From positions 98,873-162,872 of the forward strand of contig NZ_JACTVI010000009.1 of NCBI RefSeq assembly GCF_014495685.1: a DNA stretch of 64,000 nucleotides, given 5' to 3'. Source of the stretch: Streptomyces sp. TRM68367. GTDB lineage: Bacteria; Actinomycetota; Actinomycetes; Streptomycetales; Streptomycetaceae. The notes under the pieces were generated by a model, which was not told where the DNA came from, did no database searches, and saw only the letters and a program-made list of their open reading frames with translations. Of this stretch, positions 43,115 through 51,882 are shown piece after piece. Positions within the stretch are counted from its first letter, which is position 1; each line of letters begins with the position of its first letter. Both the position numbers and the translations under genes were made by a program.

Positions 43115-43708
43115 CTATGCCAAATGCCCCACGTCGTTCCAGTTCTCGATCGCCGGTTCGCCGTAGGCCCAGCCCAGGACTGACAGGGACGTCGGGTTGA
43201 GGCGTATGCGGGCGGCGAAATCCAGTGGCATGTTCAGCCAGCGGGCGCCTATGGAGCGGAGGATGTGGCCGTGGGCGAAGATCAGGACGTCGCGGCCGGC
43301 CGATCGCGCCCAGGAGACCACCTCGTCGGCGCGGGACGTCACCTCGGAGAGGGTCTCGCCGTCGGGGACGCCGTCACGCCAGATCAGCCAGCCGGGGCGC
43401 AGTGCCTGGATCTCCGCGGGGGTCAGGCCCTCGTACCCGCCGTAGTCCCATTCCATGAGGGCGTCCCAGGGCTCGGCGCGGTCGGCGAAGCCGGCGAGGT
43501 CGCAGGTCTCGCGCGCGCGTGACAAGGGGCTGGTGCGCACCTCGATGCCGCGGAGGCCGTCGAACGGCGCACGGTGCAGGCGCTCGCCGAGCAGCTTCGC
43601 GCCCCGTCGGCCCTCCTCCAGCAGCGGCACGTCGGTCCTGCCGGTGTGCTTGCCGGCCAGCGACCACTGCGTCTGTCCGTGCCGGGCCAGCAGGATGCGC
43701 GGTGCCAT
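43115..43708 (-). CDS. Histidine phosphatase (phosphoglycerate-mutase-like)
   Basis: 197 residues from the ATG at 43708. The phosphohistidine motif is [20 protein letters not shown], and the second catalytic His lies in [34 protein letters not shown] and [16 protein letters not shown] complete the active site. The family includes acid phosphatases and mutases, and the substrate is unclear. Single gene, convergent with the TPR regulator. Confidence 0.88.
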   Translation of the reverse strand: MAPRILLARHGQTQWSLAGKHTGRTDVPLLEEGRRGAKLLGERLHRAPFDGLRGIEVRTSPLSRARETCDLAGFADRAEPWDALMEWDYGGYEGLTPAEIQALRPGWLIWRDGVPDGETLSEVTSRADEVVSWARSAGRDVLIFAHGHILRSIGARWLNMPLDFAARIRLNPTSLSVLGWAYGEPAIENWNDVGHLA

Positions 43709-43882
43709 GGGAGACGAGACCTTTCCGGGAGAAAAACGCAGGCGGAACTCCCCCATCATCGCGCACGCTTGTCAGGGGCAACCCACCGGGCGATCTCAGC
43801 GTCTTGAAGTGCCAGGGGCGCCCCCCGGGGGGCGCTCACCTACGCCGTACAGTGGCACGACAACGAAGGGGGAGGCCACCGG

Positions 43883-44860
43883 ATGCCGCACACCGAGTCA
43901 CCGGGCTCCGACATAACCCCGCGGACCCGGACCCGGACCCGGCTGCGCTGGTGGACCGAACTGCCGCTGATCCTGCTGTTGTACGGCTGCTATTCTGCGG
44001 GCCGCCTGCTCGTCCGCGACGACGTCGCCGCCGCCGTCGACCACGGCCTGGCCATCCTGCACATCGAGAAGGTGCTGCGCCTCAACGCCGAGCACCCCCT
44101 CAACCGGCTCTTCACGCGCGAACCCTGGCTCGGCATCCCGGCCGACTTCTGGTACGCCTCGCTGCACTACCTGGTCACGCCCGCGATCCTGATCTGGCTC
44201 TTCAGATCCCGCTCCGCGCACTACCGCGCCGCCCGCACGTGGCTGATGACGTCCACCTTCATCGGCCTGATCGGCTTCACCCTGCTGCCGACCTGCCCGC
44301 CCCGCCTGCTCTCCCCGGCCCACGGCTTCGTCGACACGATGGCCCACTACAGCTCGTACGGCTGGTGGGGCGCTGACGCCAGCGCCCCGCGGGGTCTGGG
44401 CGGCATGACGAACCAGTACGCGGCGATGCCCAGCCTGCACGTGGGCTGGGCCCTGTGGTGCGGAGTGATGCTGTGGCGGTACGGCGGCACGCGTCCGGCG
44501 AAGGCAGCCGGTGTCGTCTACCCACTGGTGACCACGATCGTGGTGGTGGGCACCGCGAACCACTACCTCCTCGACGCGGTCGCGGGCGCGGCCGTCATGG
44601 GCGCCGGGCTGCTGCTGACGCCGCTGGTGACGCGCTGCCTGAACCGGGTCAAGGAGCGGATCGTCGTGCGCGTCGTACCGGTCGCCGCCGGCTCCCGTGG
44701 CGCACAGACCGCACCACAGGCCTCAATTGTCAGTGGCGGATGCCAGACTTCCGCGGGTGAGCGAATTCCACGGCAACGCGAGTCACGGTTCGAACCAGGA
44801 GCCGAGCCCGGTGCCTCTCCCCCGGGCGCGGGGGACGGCGCTGCGGCAGCGGCTCGCTGA
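43883..44860 (+). CDS. PAP2-type membrane phosphatase/transferase
   Basis: 325 residues. Six membrane segments, including ELPLILLLYGCYSAGRL, SLHYLVTPAILIWLF, TFIGLIGFTLLPTCPPRLL and VVYPLVTTIVVVGTANHYLL. Catalytic motifs are AMPSLHVGWALW (C2, SxxxH) and ANHYLLDAVAG (C3, HxxxD). The C1 Lys is replaced by the looser RLLSPAHGF. This resembles the AUR1/inositol-phosphoceramide branch. The last 35 residues overlap the start of the nuclease operon in another frame, so its natural end or the start of the next gene needs care. Confidence 0.82.
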   Translation: MPHTESPGSDITPRTRTRTRLRWWTELPLILLLYGCYSAGRLLVRDDVAAAVDHGLAILHIEKVLRLNAEHPLNRLFTREPWLGIPADFWYASLHYLVTPAILIWLFRSRSAHYRAARTWLMTSTFIGLIGFTLLPTCPPRLLSPAHGFVDTMAHYSSYGWWGADASAPRGLGGMTNQYAAMPSLHVGWALWCGVMLWRYGGTRPAKAAGVVYPLVTTIVVVGTANHYLLDAVAGAAVMGAGLLLTPLVTRCLNRVKERIVVRVVPVAAGSRGAQTAPQASIVSGGCQTSAGERIPRQRESRFEPGAEPGASPPGAGDGAAAAAR

Positions 44861-46001
44861 GCTGCGCGGTCCGGACGTACCGGCCAAGGCGCTGGACGCG
44901 CGCGCGCTGGCCGCCCTCGCCGCCAACCCCGGCTGCGAGCGGCGCGCGATCCTGGACGGCGCGGGGGTGAACAAGGCGGCGCTGGCGAGCGCGCTGGGCT
45001 CGCCGTCGGTGTTCGGGCAGTCCCAGTTCGCGTTCATGCGGGGCAACGCGTTCGAGGCGCGAGTCAAGGCGGACGGCGGCGCGGAGCTGCTGCGGCTGGT
45101 GCGCGACCGGCTCGACCCGGCCACCGAGCCGCCCACGGCCGCGCGCGTGCCGGAGCTGTCCGCGACCGGCCCCGAGGGCCGCGCAGCGCGTACGGCGCTG
45201 GCTCTGCGCGAGGCCACCGCCGCGCCGGGCGCGTGGACGCTGCTGGACCACCCGATGCTCGCACTCGACGTCGCCGGCTCGCCCGCGTTCCTGGAGCCGG
45301 ACGCGGTGGTGGTGCACCCCGACGGGAGCTGGACGATCGTCGAGATCAAGTCCTTCCCGATGCTGGACGGCTCTTCGGACCCGGCGAAGGTCGGCGCGGC
45401 CGCCCGCCAGGCCGCGGTGTACGTGCTGGCGCTGGAGCAGGTCGCCGCCCGCCTCGATCCCCCGCCCGGCGTACGGCACCGGATCCTGCTCGTGTGCCCC
45501 CGGGATTTCTCCAACCTGGCCACCGCGGCCGCCGTCGACATCCGCAAGCAGCGTGCGGTCACCGCCCGCCAGTTGGCCCGCCTCACCCGCATGGAGGACA
45601 TCGCCGGCACTCTCCCCGAGGGCACGTGCTTCTCGCCCGACCTGCCCGCCGACCGGCTGACGGCCGCCGTCGAGTCGGTCCCGGCGACGTACGCGCCGGA
45701 GTGCCTGTCCGCGTGCGAGCTGGCCTTCCACTGCCGCGCCCGCTCCCGCGAGATGGGAGCGGTGACCTCCCTCGGCCGTCCGGTGCGCGCCGAACTGGGC
45801 GGCCTGACCACGGTCGGGGACGTCCTCGCCGCGGCCCGCGGCGACAGCGGCGACCCGTCCGACCCGGCGGTGGCGGCACTCCGGCGGGCGGCACAACTGC
45901 GCGCGGAGGCACTGACCGCCGCCCAGCACCACGCTTTTGCCCAGCACACCGCTTCCACCCAGCACACCGCGTCCGGCCGGGAGGCCACCCCGTGTCGCTG
46001 A
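44757..46001 (+). CDS. RecB/Cas4-like PD-(D/E)XK nuclease with four-Cys cluster motif
   Basis: 414 residues from GTG 44757 (GTG 44733 is possible). The nuclease core is FMRGNAFEARV (Glu100), PAFLEPDAVVVHPDGSW (Asp182) and TIVEIKSFPM (Glu196, Lys198), followed by AARQAAVYVLALEQV (QxxxY-like motif IV). Four cysteines, Cys60 in NPGCERRAI and Cys316, Cys320 and Cys326 in PECLSACELAFHCRARS, copy the split arrangement (one N-terminal, three C-terminal) that binds 4Fe-4S in Cas4, AddB and Dna2. It is the first gene of a three-gene overlapping operon ending in an SF1 helicase. Likely role: 5'-tail or end processing in DNA repair or defence. Confidence 0.8.
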   Translation: MSEFHGNASHGSNQEPSPVPLPRARGTALRQRLAELRGPDVPAKALDARALAALAANPGCERRAILDGAGVNKAALASALGSPSVFGQSQFAFMRGNAFEARVKADGGAELLRLVRDRLDPATEPPTAARVPELSATGPEGRAARTALALREATAAPGAWTLLDHPMLALDVAGSPAFLEPDAVVVHPDGSWTIVEIKSFPMLDGSSDPAKVGAAARQAAVYVLALEQVAARLDPPPGVRHRILLVCPRDFSNLATAAAVDIRKQRAVTARQLARLTRMEDIAGTLPEGTCFSPDLPADRLTAAVESVPATYAPECLSACELAFHCRARSREMGAVTSLGRPVRAELGGLTTVGDVLAAARGDSGDPSDPAVAALRRAAQLRAEALTAAQHHAFAQHTASTQHTASGREATPCR

Positions 46002-47593
46002 TCGCCACCCTCGCCCGCCTCGAAGCCGTCAGCTCCGGCCGCGCGCAGCCCGCCGCCACCGTCCGGCACCGGCACCTGGCCGAGCGGCCCCTGGTGCTCG
46101 TGCCGCTCACCACCGCCGGTGAGGCCGCCGCCCCGCTCGGCGCGCTGGTCGGTACGGACCGGGACGCGCCGCGGTTGCTGGTCGTACCGCAGCCGTACGA
46201 CCGCGACCTGCGCTTCGCGTTCCTCGCCGACCTGGCCGACATCGTGCTGCCGTACGTCGACGCGTACGCGGACTCCGTGGCGGCCGCCGAGCGCACCGAG
46301 ACCGACCCGGAGACCGGCAAGCGGGTCAAGGTCGAGGTCGACCTGTGCGCGGACGCGCCCCAGCTGATCGTGCCGAGCCGCCCGGGCATCGCGTTCGTAC
46401 GGCTGCTGGGCCGCTCCATGCGCTTCAGGCGCACGGCGGAGCAGGACCCGGAGGCGCCGCACCCCGCACCGCCGCGCGTGCCGCTGCTCGGGCGATGGCT
46501 GACCCACTTCGGGGAACGGGCCCGGGTGCCCGGCTCCTCGTTGCTGCTGGCGATGACGGACCTGCTGGCCCGGCACTGGGCGACCGGGCAGTCCAGCCTG
46601 GAGGACCAGCACCTCGGGGCACTGCTCGCCTGGATCGACCCGCCGGACGGCCTGACCGGCGCCGGGGCCGCGCTGCGGGCCGAGCTCGCGCGCGACGAGG
46701 CCGGCCAGCTGGTGTGCCCGCCCGCCGGACCGGCCACCGACCCGGCGTTCGACAACAAGCTGCTCGCCCCGGCCATCGAGCGCCACGCCCGCGCCCGCAC
46801 CGCGCTGGCCACCGCCGAGGACGGCCTGGCGGCCGACGACCGGCTCGCCGCCCTCACCGCCGCCGAGCGGGAGATCCGCGCGCTGGTCGAGAGCCGGACG
46901 CGGCCCACCTGGGACGCGGTGTGGCGGGGTCTTGACCTGCTGCGGGAGCTGCCCGAGGGCGGGCGCGTCGAGGACCGGTGGACGCGCGACCGCTGGTCGT
47001 TCACCGGCCACCGCGACCGCGTCCTGGCGGGCGAGCCTCCGCAGCCGCGCCGCGACGACGCGGTCACAGCCGCGAACAAGCTCGCCACGCGCGAGCGGGA
47101 GCAGGCCCGCCTGGAGGCACAGGAGGCGCTCGACGACCCGCTGGTGATGGCCGGGCGGCGGCTGGCCGGGGAGGCGTTCGCGGGCGAGGTCACGGACGTG
47201 GTCATGGCGTACAGCCAGAGCAAGCGGCCCAGCCCCCGCCCGCTGGTCACGGTCCGCACGGAGGACCGGCCGCATCTCGGGGAGCGGGCGAAGGTGTACC
47301 GCTCGCTGGGCGGGAAACCGCAGGCGGCCGAGTTCGTCGGCTACGAGAACGACGGAGCCGGCGGCGCCCTGATCGTCCTGCGGACCCTCGACAAGATGGG
47401 CCGCGGCAAGGAACCCGACGCCGGGTCCGTGCCGGAGAAGGGCGACCAGGTGTGCTTCACCCTCTTCGAGCACGAGCAGCGGGGCGGCGCGAAGCTCCCC
47501 GACCCGGAGCAGACGCCGTGGACGCACGGCGGACCGCCAGGTGAGGCGGTGCCGGAGGCTGCCGACCCGGTGACCGAGGAGGACGCGCTGTGA
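45992..47593 (+). CDS. Unknown protein between nuclease and helicase genes
   Basis: 533 residues from the GTG at 45992, with GGGAGG upstream and 10 bp overlap with the nuclease stop. It ends with a GTGA overlap into the helicase gene, so the three are translationally coupled. Cytoplasmic and rich in charge: VSLIATLARLEAVSSGRAQP, LADIVLPYVDAYADSVAAAE, LARHWATGQSSLEDQHLGAL, VMAYSQSKRPSPRPLVTVRT, LFEHEQRGGAKLPDPEQTPW. Two tryptophan-rich segments and a beta-rich C-terminal part, possibly nucleic-acid binding. I find no domain I can name. It may be the scaffold or DNA-binding partner of the nuclease and helicase. Confidence 0.6.
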   Translation: MSLIATLARLEAVSSGRAQPAATVRHRHLAERPLVLVPLTTAGEAAAPLGALVGTDRDAPRLLVVPQPYDRDLRFAFLADLADIVLPYVDAYADSVAAAERTETDPETGKRVKVEVDLCADAPQLIVPSRPGIAFVRLLGRSMRFRRTAEQDPEAPHPAPPRVPLLGRWLTHFGERARVPGSSLLLAMTDLLARHWATGQSSLEDQHLGALLAWIDPPDGLTGAGAALRAELARDEAGQLVCPPAGPATDPAFDNKLLAPAIERHARARTALATAEDGLAADDRLAALTAAEREIRALVESRTRPTWDAVWRGLDLLRELPEGGRVEDRWTRDRWSFTGHRDRVLAGEPPQPRRDDAVTAANKLATREREQARLEAQEALDDPLVMAGRRLAGEAFAGEVTDVVMAYSQSKRPSPRPLVTVRTEDRPHLGERAKVYRSLGGKPQAAEFVGYENDGAGGALIVLRTLDKMGRGKEPDAGSVPEKGDQVCFTLFEHEQRGGAKLPDPEQTPWTHGGPPGEAVPEAADPVTEEDAL

Positions 47594-48948
47594 CCGCCAC
47601 CCGCCCGCCGGAGGCCGAGACCGCCACCGACCCCGGCGTCGCGGCTACTCGCGCCACCGACGCGATCCTGCACGACACCCTGCACGGCTCGGAACGCGGT
47701 GTCGTCGTCGACTCCCCGCCCGGCGCCGGCAAGTCCACGCTCGTCGTACGCGCGGCACTCGAACTGGCCGACGCCGGGCGCCCCCTGATGGTCGTCGCAC
47801 AGACCAACGCCCAGGTCGACGACCTGGTCCTGCGCCTGGCCGAGAAGAACCCCGAGCTGCCGGTGGGCCGGCTGCACAGCAGCGACACCGACGCGTACGA
47901 CAAGGCGCTGGACGAGCTGCCGCAGGTCCGCACGTCCGCGAAGGCCGCCGACCTCACCGGACTCCCGATCGTGCTGTCCACCGCCGCCAAGTGGGCGCAC
48001 GTCAGGACTGACGAGCCGTGGCGGCACGCGATCGTGGACGAGGCCTACCAGATGCGCTCGGACTCCCTGCTGGCCGTGGCCGGGCTGTTCGAGCGGGCGC
48101 TGTTCGTGGGGGATCCCGGCCAGCTGGACCCGTTCGCGATCGTCGGCAGCGAACAGTGGGCGGGCCTGTCGTACGATCCCTCCGCCTCCGCCGTCACCAC
48201 GCTCCTCGCCCATAACCCCGCCCTGCCGCAGCACCGCCTGCCGGTGTCCTGGCGCCTGCCCGCGTCGGCGGCGCCCCTGGTGTCGGACGCCTTCTACCCG
48301 TACACCCCGTTCCGCAGCGGCACCGGCCACGGCGACCGCCGCCTCGCCTTCGCCGTCCCCTCGGACGGCTCGGGCCCCGACCGGGTGATCGACGAGGCAG
48401 CCGAGTCCGGCTGGGGCCTGCTGGAACTGCCCGCCCGGCACACCCCGCGCACGGATCCCGAGGCGGTACGGGCGGTCGCCACGGTCGTACGGCGCGTGCT
48501 GGACCGGGACGGCGCGGCTGTCTCGGAGCGCGCGCCGGATCCCGCGCCCCTGTCCGCCGACCGGATCGCCGTCGGCACCGCGCACCGCGACCAGGCGGCG
48601 GCCGTCCGGGCGGCCCTGGCCGAGCTCGGCGTCACCGACGTCACCGTGGACACGGCGAACCGGCTCCAGGGCCGCGAGTACGACGTGACGGTCGTCCTCC
48701 ACCCGCTCTCCGGCCGCCCCGACGCCACCGCGTTCCACCTGGAGACGGGCCGCCTGTGCGTCCTGGCCTCCCGCCACCGGCACGCGTGCATCGTGATCTG
48801 CCGCGCGGGCGTGAGCGACCTGCTGGACGCCTACCCGTCGACGGAACCGGTCCAGCTGGGCACGGTCGTGAAGTTCCCGGACGGCTGGGAGGCGAACCAC
48901 GCGGTGCTGGCCAAGCTGGCGCAGCACCAGGTGGCCTGGCAGCCGTGA
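47590..48948 (+). CDS. SF1 (Upf1/Dna2-like) helicase
   Basis: 452 residues. Motif I is VVVDSPPGAGKSTLVVRAA, motif Ia is PLMVVAQTNAQVDDLVLRLA, Walker B is WRHAIVDEAYQM, motif III is ALFVGDPGQLDPF, motif IV/V is VDTANRLQGREYDVTVVLHP, and motif VI is RLCVLASRHRHACIVICRAG. VALVS- and LQG-type endings match the Upf1-like SF1B group that includes Dna2. It is the last gene of the nuclease operon and overlaps its neighbour as GTGA. Polarity would be expected 5'-3', as in that group. Confidence 0.88.
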   Translation: MTATRPPEAETATDPGVAATRATDAILHDTLHGSERGVVVDSPPGAGKSTLVVRAALELADAGRPLMVVAQTNAQVDDLVLRLAEKNPELPVGRLHSSDTDAYDKALDELPQVRTSAKAADLTGLPIVLSTAAKWAHVRTDEPWRHAIVDEAYQMRSDSLLAVAGLFERALFVGDPGQLDPFAIVGSEQWAGLSYDPSASAVTTLLAHNPALPQHRLPVSWRLPASAAPLVSDAFYPYTPFRSGTGHGDRRLAFAVPSDGSGPDRVIDEAAESGWGLLELPARHTPRTDPEAVRAVATVVRRVLDRDGAAVSERAPDPAPLSADRIAVGTAHRDQAAAVRAALAELGVTDVTVDTANRLQGREYDVTVVLHPLSGRPDATAFHLETGRLCVLASRHRHACIVICRAGVSDLLDAYPSTEPVQLGTVVKFPDGWEANHAVLAKLAQHQVAWQP

Positions 48949-49056
48949 CCGGTGCCTCGGCGCCCCGTCGGCGCACGCACTCTTGCGTTGCGCGAGACAA
49001 TGGGTGGTGGCCCACTCCACAGGGGGGTCACCCGCGACCTACGAGGAGGCGAAGAC

Positions 49057-49422
49057 ATGGCGGAGCCCACGCCGCGTCGGAACGAACCGCGGCTACGCCC
49101 CGCGCCCCTGCTCTTCGAGCCCGCGGAGGCGGCCTCCGACCCGGAGCACTTCTTCGACCTGGAGTCGATCGACGATCCGCGCGCGCTGCTGGACCGGGCG
49201 ACGGAGCTGACGCAGGCGTTCCGTGCGGCGGCCGACCGGGCGGTGGAGTTCCAGGCGATCGCGGCGGCGCAGCTGGCCGACCCGCGGCGGTTCGACCGGC
49301 TCACGCCCGCGGACATCGCCGAGCGGGCCGAGTGGACCGAGGACTACGCCAAGAAGATGGTCGAGTTCGGCCGCGATCTGATGCGCGGCGGCGAGGGCCC
49401 GGGGCACGTCGACCCGGTGTGA
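49057..49422 (+). CDS. Small acidic protein downstream of nuclease-helicase operon
   Basis: 121 residues, ATG at 49057 with GGAGGCGAAG upstream. RNEPRLRPAPLLFEPAEAAS, FDLESIDDPRALLDRATELT, IAAAQLADPRRFDRLTPADI and AERAEWTEDYAKKMVEFGRD form a helical, amphipathic protein without cysteines or membrane segment. I do not recognise a family. It starts 108 bp after the helicase stop on the same strand, so it may belong to that system. Confidence 0.5.
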   Translation: MAEPTPRRNEPRLRPAPLLFEPAEAASDPEHFFDLESIDDPRALLDRATELTQAFRAAADRAVEFQAIAAAQLADPRRFDRLTPADIAERAEWTEDYAKKMVEFGRDLMRGGEGPGHVDPV

Positions 49423-49552
49423 TCAAAACCGGCCAGGTCACGACCGGTGCGGCATATGCCAGGCGGGCAAGATACCGCTCCCTCCGCCCTCCTGTCCCGA
49501 ATTCCCGCAACCCGCGGCAGCCGGGCACTCACGGCCGGTAGACGTAGGTGGC

Positions 49553-50143
49553 ATGAGCAGTACACCGAACGCGTCGGACGTCACCACATACGGCGCTGCC
49601 TGGCTCGCCTCGGCGGGACGGTATCCGCGCAGCACCCTCGCGCTCTGGGAGGAGCGGCCGGACGCCCCGGTCGTGCTGCCCTGCGGCACCGCCTTCGACG
49701 TGGTCACCGCGCCCGCGATCTTCGGGCGCCGGATGCTCGACCGGCTGTGGGAGGAGGGCCCGGGCTCGGGGCCGGTCGCGGAGTTCCGGGGCCGTATGCT
49801 GCTGTTCGCCGCGCCGGGCACGGCCCAGCGGCTGCCGACGCTGCTGGAGTGGGAGGAGTGGGGGGCGGACGGCCGCGAGGACTGTCGTACGACGGCGATC
49901 CCGCCGCTGCTGTGCCACGGCACCGGTGACGCGGTGACCGTCCCGGCGCCGGCCGGTGCCGCCTGCGCCGACCGGTCCGGCTGCCGCTGGCTGGTCGCGC
50001 CGGACACGCGTCAGCCCTGGTTACCGGGCCCGGAGGTGCTGCTGTGGGCGGCCGTGCGGGCGGCCCGCGCGGCCTTGCGGATATCGATTTTTCCTCCTGA
50101 GGATCAGGGTGCTAAGGTCTACGACGTCAGCAGGCGCCGCTAG
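49553..50143 (+). CDS. Small primase/polymerase-like family protein (paralogue of 40848)
   Basis: 196 residues. WLASAGRYPRSTLALWEERP, CGTAFDVVTAPAIFGRRMLD, EGPGSGPVAEFRGRMLLFAA, PGTAQRLPTLLEWEEWG and CRWLVAPDTRQPWLPGPEVL. The DVVT.PA.FG, G.GPV and PGTA series is shared with the smaller gene at 40848-41282. The start ATG at 49553 is preceded by GACGTAGGTGGC. Its stop TAG (50141-50143) lies inside the first bases of tRNA-Lys, so the last 20 residues or so are tRNA promoter sequence, which may indicate the functional protein ended earlier. Confidence 0.65.
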   Translation: MSSTPNASDVTTYGAAWLASAGRYPRSTLALWEERPDAPVVLPCGTAFDVVTAPAIFGRRMLDRLWEEGPGSGPVAEFRGRMLLFAAPGTAQRLPTLLEWEEWGADGREDCRTTAIPPLLCHGTGDAVTVPAPAGAACADRSGCRWLVAPDTRQPWLPGPEVLLWAAVRAARAALRISIFPPEDQGAKVYDVSRRR

Positions 50144-50207
50144 CTCAGTTGGTTAGAGCAGCTGACTCTTAATCAGCGGGTCCGGGGTTCGAGTCCCTGG
50201 CGGCGCA
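50134..50207 (+). tRNA. tRNA-Lys (CTT anticodon)
   Basis: Acceptor GCGCCGC/GCGGCGC (50134-50140 with 50200-50206) and A73. D arm GCTCAGTTGGTTAGAGC, anticodon stem GCTGA/TCAGC around CTCTTAA with CTT at 50168-50170, T arm CCGGGGTTCGAGTCCCTGG. CCA not encoded. TAAGGT about 20 nt upstream fits a -10 element. Confidence 0.96.
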
Positions 50208-50219
50208 CGACACCGAAGA

Positions 50220-50243
50220 AGCCCCTCGCGCAGGCGAGGGGCT
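50220..50243 (+). terminator. tRNA-Lys terminator
   Basis: AGCCCCTCGC (50220-50229) pairs perfectly with GCGAGGGGCT (50234-50243) over GCAG, followed by CTTTGT, a short T-rich tail, 12 nt after the tRNA. Confidence 0.85.
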
Positions 50244-50287
50244 CTTTGTATGCCGCGTTGTATGCCCGCGCGGTCCGAAGGCCTCCC

Positions 50288-51550
50288 TCACCCAGGCGTG
50301 ATCTTCACCGTCCACGCCCCTGAAGCCGTGCGGTCCTCCACCTCCACCCGCGTGCCCTCCCCCGGCACCGTGAAGCTCTCGCCCAGGGCGACCGGGGCGT
50401 CGGCGAGGGGCGGGTAGACGGAGTCCTCCCAGCAGGCCTCGGTGTCCGGATGGGCGTCGATCACCTCGATGGGGCCGCCGCCGGACTCGGCGCCGCTGCG
50501 CACCCGGTAGACGAGGACGCCCGTGCGGCAGACGCCGGCGTCGTTGCCGAGGGGGCCGCGCGCCTCGAAGGCGAGCGCGCTGTCGGGGCCGGTGCGCACG
50601 ACCGCCAGCTTGGTGCCGCGCCCCAGCCCGAAGGCCGGCGCCCCGGCGGCGCCCGTGACCGGCACGCCGGGCCCGGCCCCGAGCGGCTCCAGGGTGAGCC
50701 GGGTCCGACCGGTGCCGCCCACGCACGCCACCTGGCGGGATTCCAGCCAGCCGAGCTTCCACTTGTGCCAGCCGAACAGGTCGGGCGCCAGGCCGAACTG
50801 ACTTCCCATCAGGTCCCAGTCGCCGACGTAGGTGTCCCAGTCGCCCTTGCCGTCGACGGGCCGGTGGTACAGGTCGGGCAGGTCGAAGACGTGGCCGGTC
50901 TCGTGGGCCAGGACGAGCCGGTCGGGCGGATGCTTCTCGAACACCGTGACGATCCGCCGCAGGTCGGTGCCGTCGGCCCGTAGCGGGGCCTCCAGGTTGA
51001 CGACCTTCGTGGCGTCCGAGTCCACGCCGGGCGCGTCCGGGTCGGCGACGAAGTACACGACGTCGTAGCGCGAGAAGTCGACCTGCGCGTCGGCCGCGGC
51101 GAGCGCGTCGCGCAGGTACAGGGCCCGGTGCGCGGCGCTCCAGTCGCGCTGTATGGAGTACGCGGTGGACGGGCGGGGCATCGGGGTCCAGTGCCGCAGC
51201 GGGTGCGGGTGCAGCGTGAACCGGCCATAGGAGGCGCGCCGGAAGAAGCGGCTGGTGGCCGGGAAGTGGTCGGCGGTCAGTTCGGCGGGTGTGGTCAGCG
51301 GGTGGGAGTCCGGGAAGGACAGGAACACCATGACGGCGTCCAGTCGGCGGGTCGGCTGCGGATAGGCGGCGTTCCAGGTGTCCACACCCTCGGAGTGGTG
51401 GGCGTCGGTGCGTTCGAGGGCGCAGGGCGCCGTCGAGAAGGGCTCGGCGACGGACGGGGCGCCCACGAGGGAGGTGGCGGCGAGCGCCGACATGATGGTG
51501 AACACGGCCGCAGTGCTGCGCAGTCGGCGGCGCGGGAACGGGCGCGGCAC
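50288..51550 (-). CDS. Secreted M6-family metalloprotease
   Basis: 420 residues from the GTG at 51550 (GGAGG 5 nt upstream). The signal peptide FPRRRLRSTAAVFTIMSALA, then ATSLVGAPSVAEP is followed by the M6 pattern RLDAVMVFLSFPDSHPLTTP, RFFRRASYGRFTLHPHPLRH and the zinc site LVLAHETGHVFDLPDLYHR with WDLMGS. Immune-inhibitor-A-like proteases degrade proteins outside the cell. The C-terminal jelly-roll region has EVIDAHPDTEACWEDSVYPP. It converges with tRNA-Lys. Confidence 0.9.
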   Translation of the reverse strand: MPRPFPRRRLRSTAAVFTIMSALAATSLVGAPSVAEPFSTAPCALERTDAHHSEGVDTWNAAYPQPTRRLDAVMVFLSFPDSHPLTTPAELTADHFPATSRFFRRASYGRFTLHPHPLRHWTPMPRPSTAYSIQRDWSAAHRALYLRDALAAADAQVDFSRYDVVYFVADPDAPGVDSDATKVVNLEAPLRADGTDLRRIVTVFEKHPPDRLVLAHETGHVFDLPDLYHRPVDGKGDWDTYVGDWDLMGSQFGLAPDLFGWHKWKLGWLESRQVACVGGTGRTRLTLEPLGAGPGVPVTGAAGAPAFGLGRGTKLAVVRTGPDSALAFEARGPLGNDAGVCRTGVLVYRVRSGAESGGGPIEVIDAHPDTEACWEDSVYPPLADAPVALGESFTVPGEGTRVEVEDRTASGAWTVKITPG

Positions 51551-51882
51551 AGGGACCTCCGGGTGCGGTTCACGGGACACCGCATCCAGCCTGTGGGAGT
51601 TTGTCGTACTACGTCCTGTTTGCCTGCACCGGATGGGTGAGGGACCCGAAGAAGTCCCGAAGAACCGGCCCGCGCCGACACCCCGAAACACTCACGGAAC
51701 GTCACAACTGGTCGGCGGCCTGAAGAAGCTGTCCAGGTGCGGGCAGAAACGATCTGTCACAAACGCCCCGGAGTCCGGGACACTGGATGGTGGCTGGAAG
51801 GACCTGAGGCCACCATCTATGATCGGCACACTTCCTGACCTTTCCTGCACGGACAAGATCGAGTGCACTGCGGGAGCGAGCG
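51551..51882. other. Divergent promoter region of M6 protease and cdgA
   Basis: 332 bp without a gene. An inverted repeat ATGGTGGC-N14-GCCACCAT lies at about 51787-51816, roughly 70 bp before the cdgA start. A BldD-type site would be expected here because cdgA is a reported BldD target in S. coelicolor, but I could not identify one with confidence. Confidence 0.45.

Noticed and set aside
44783..47527. 914-codon antisense frame opposite the nuclease operon
   Set aside because: Same GC artefact; the sense strand carries coherent nuclease and partner genes with overlaps and ribosome sites.
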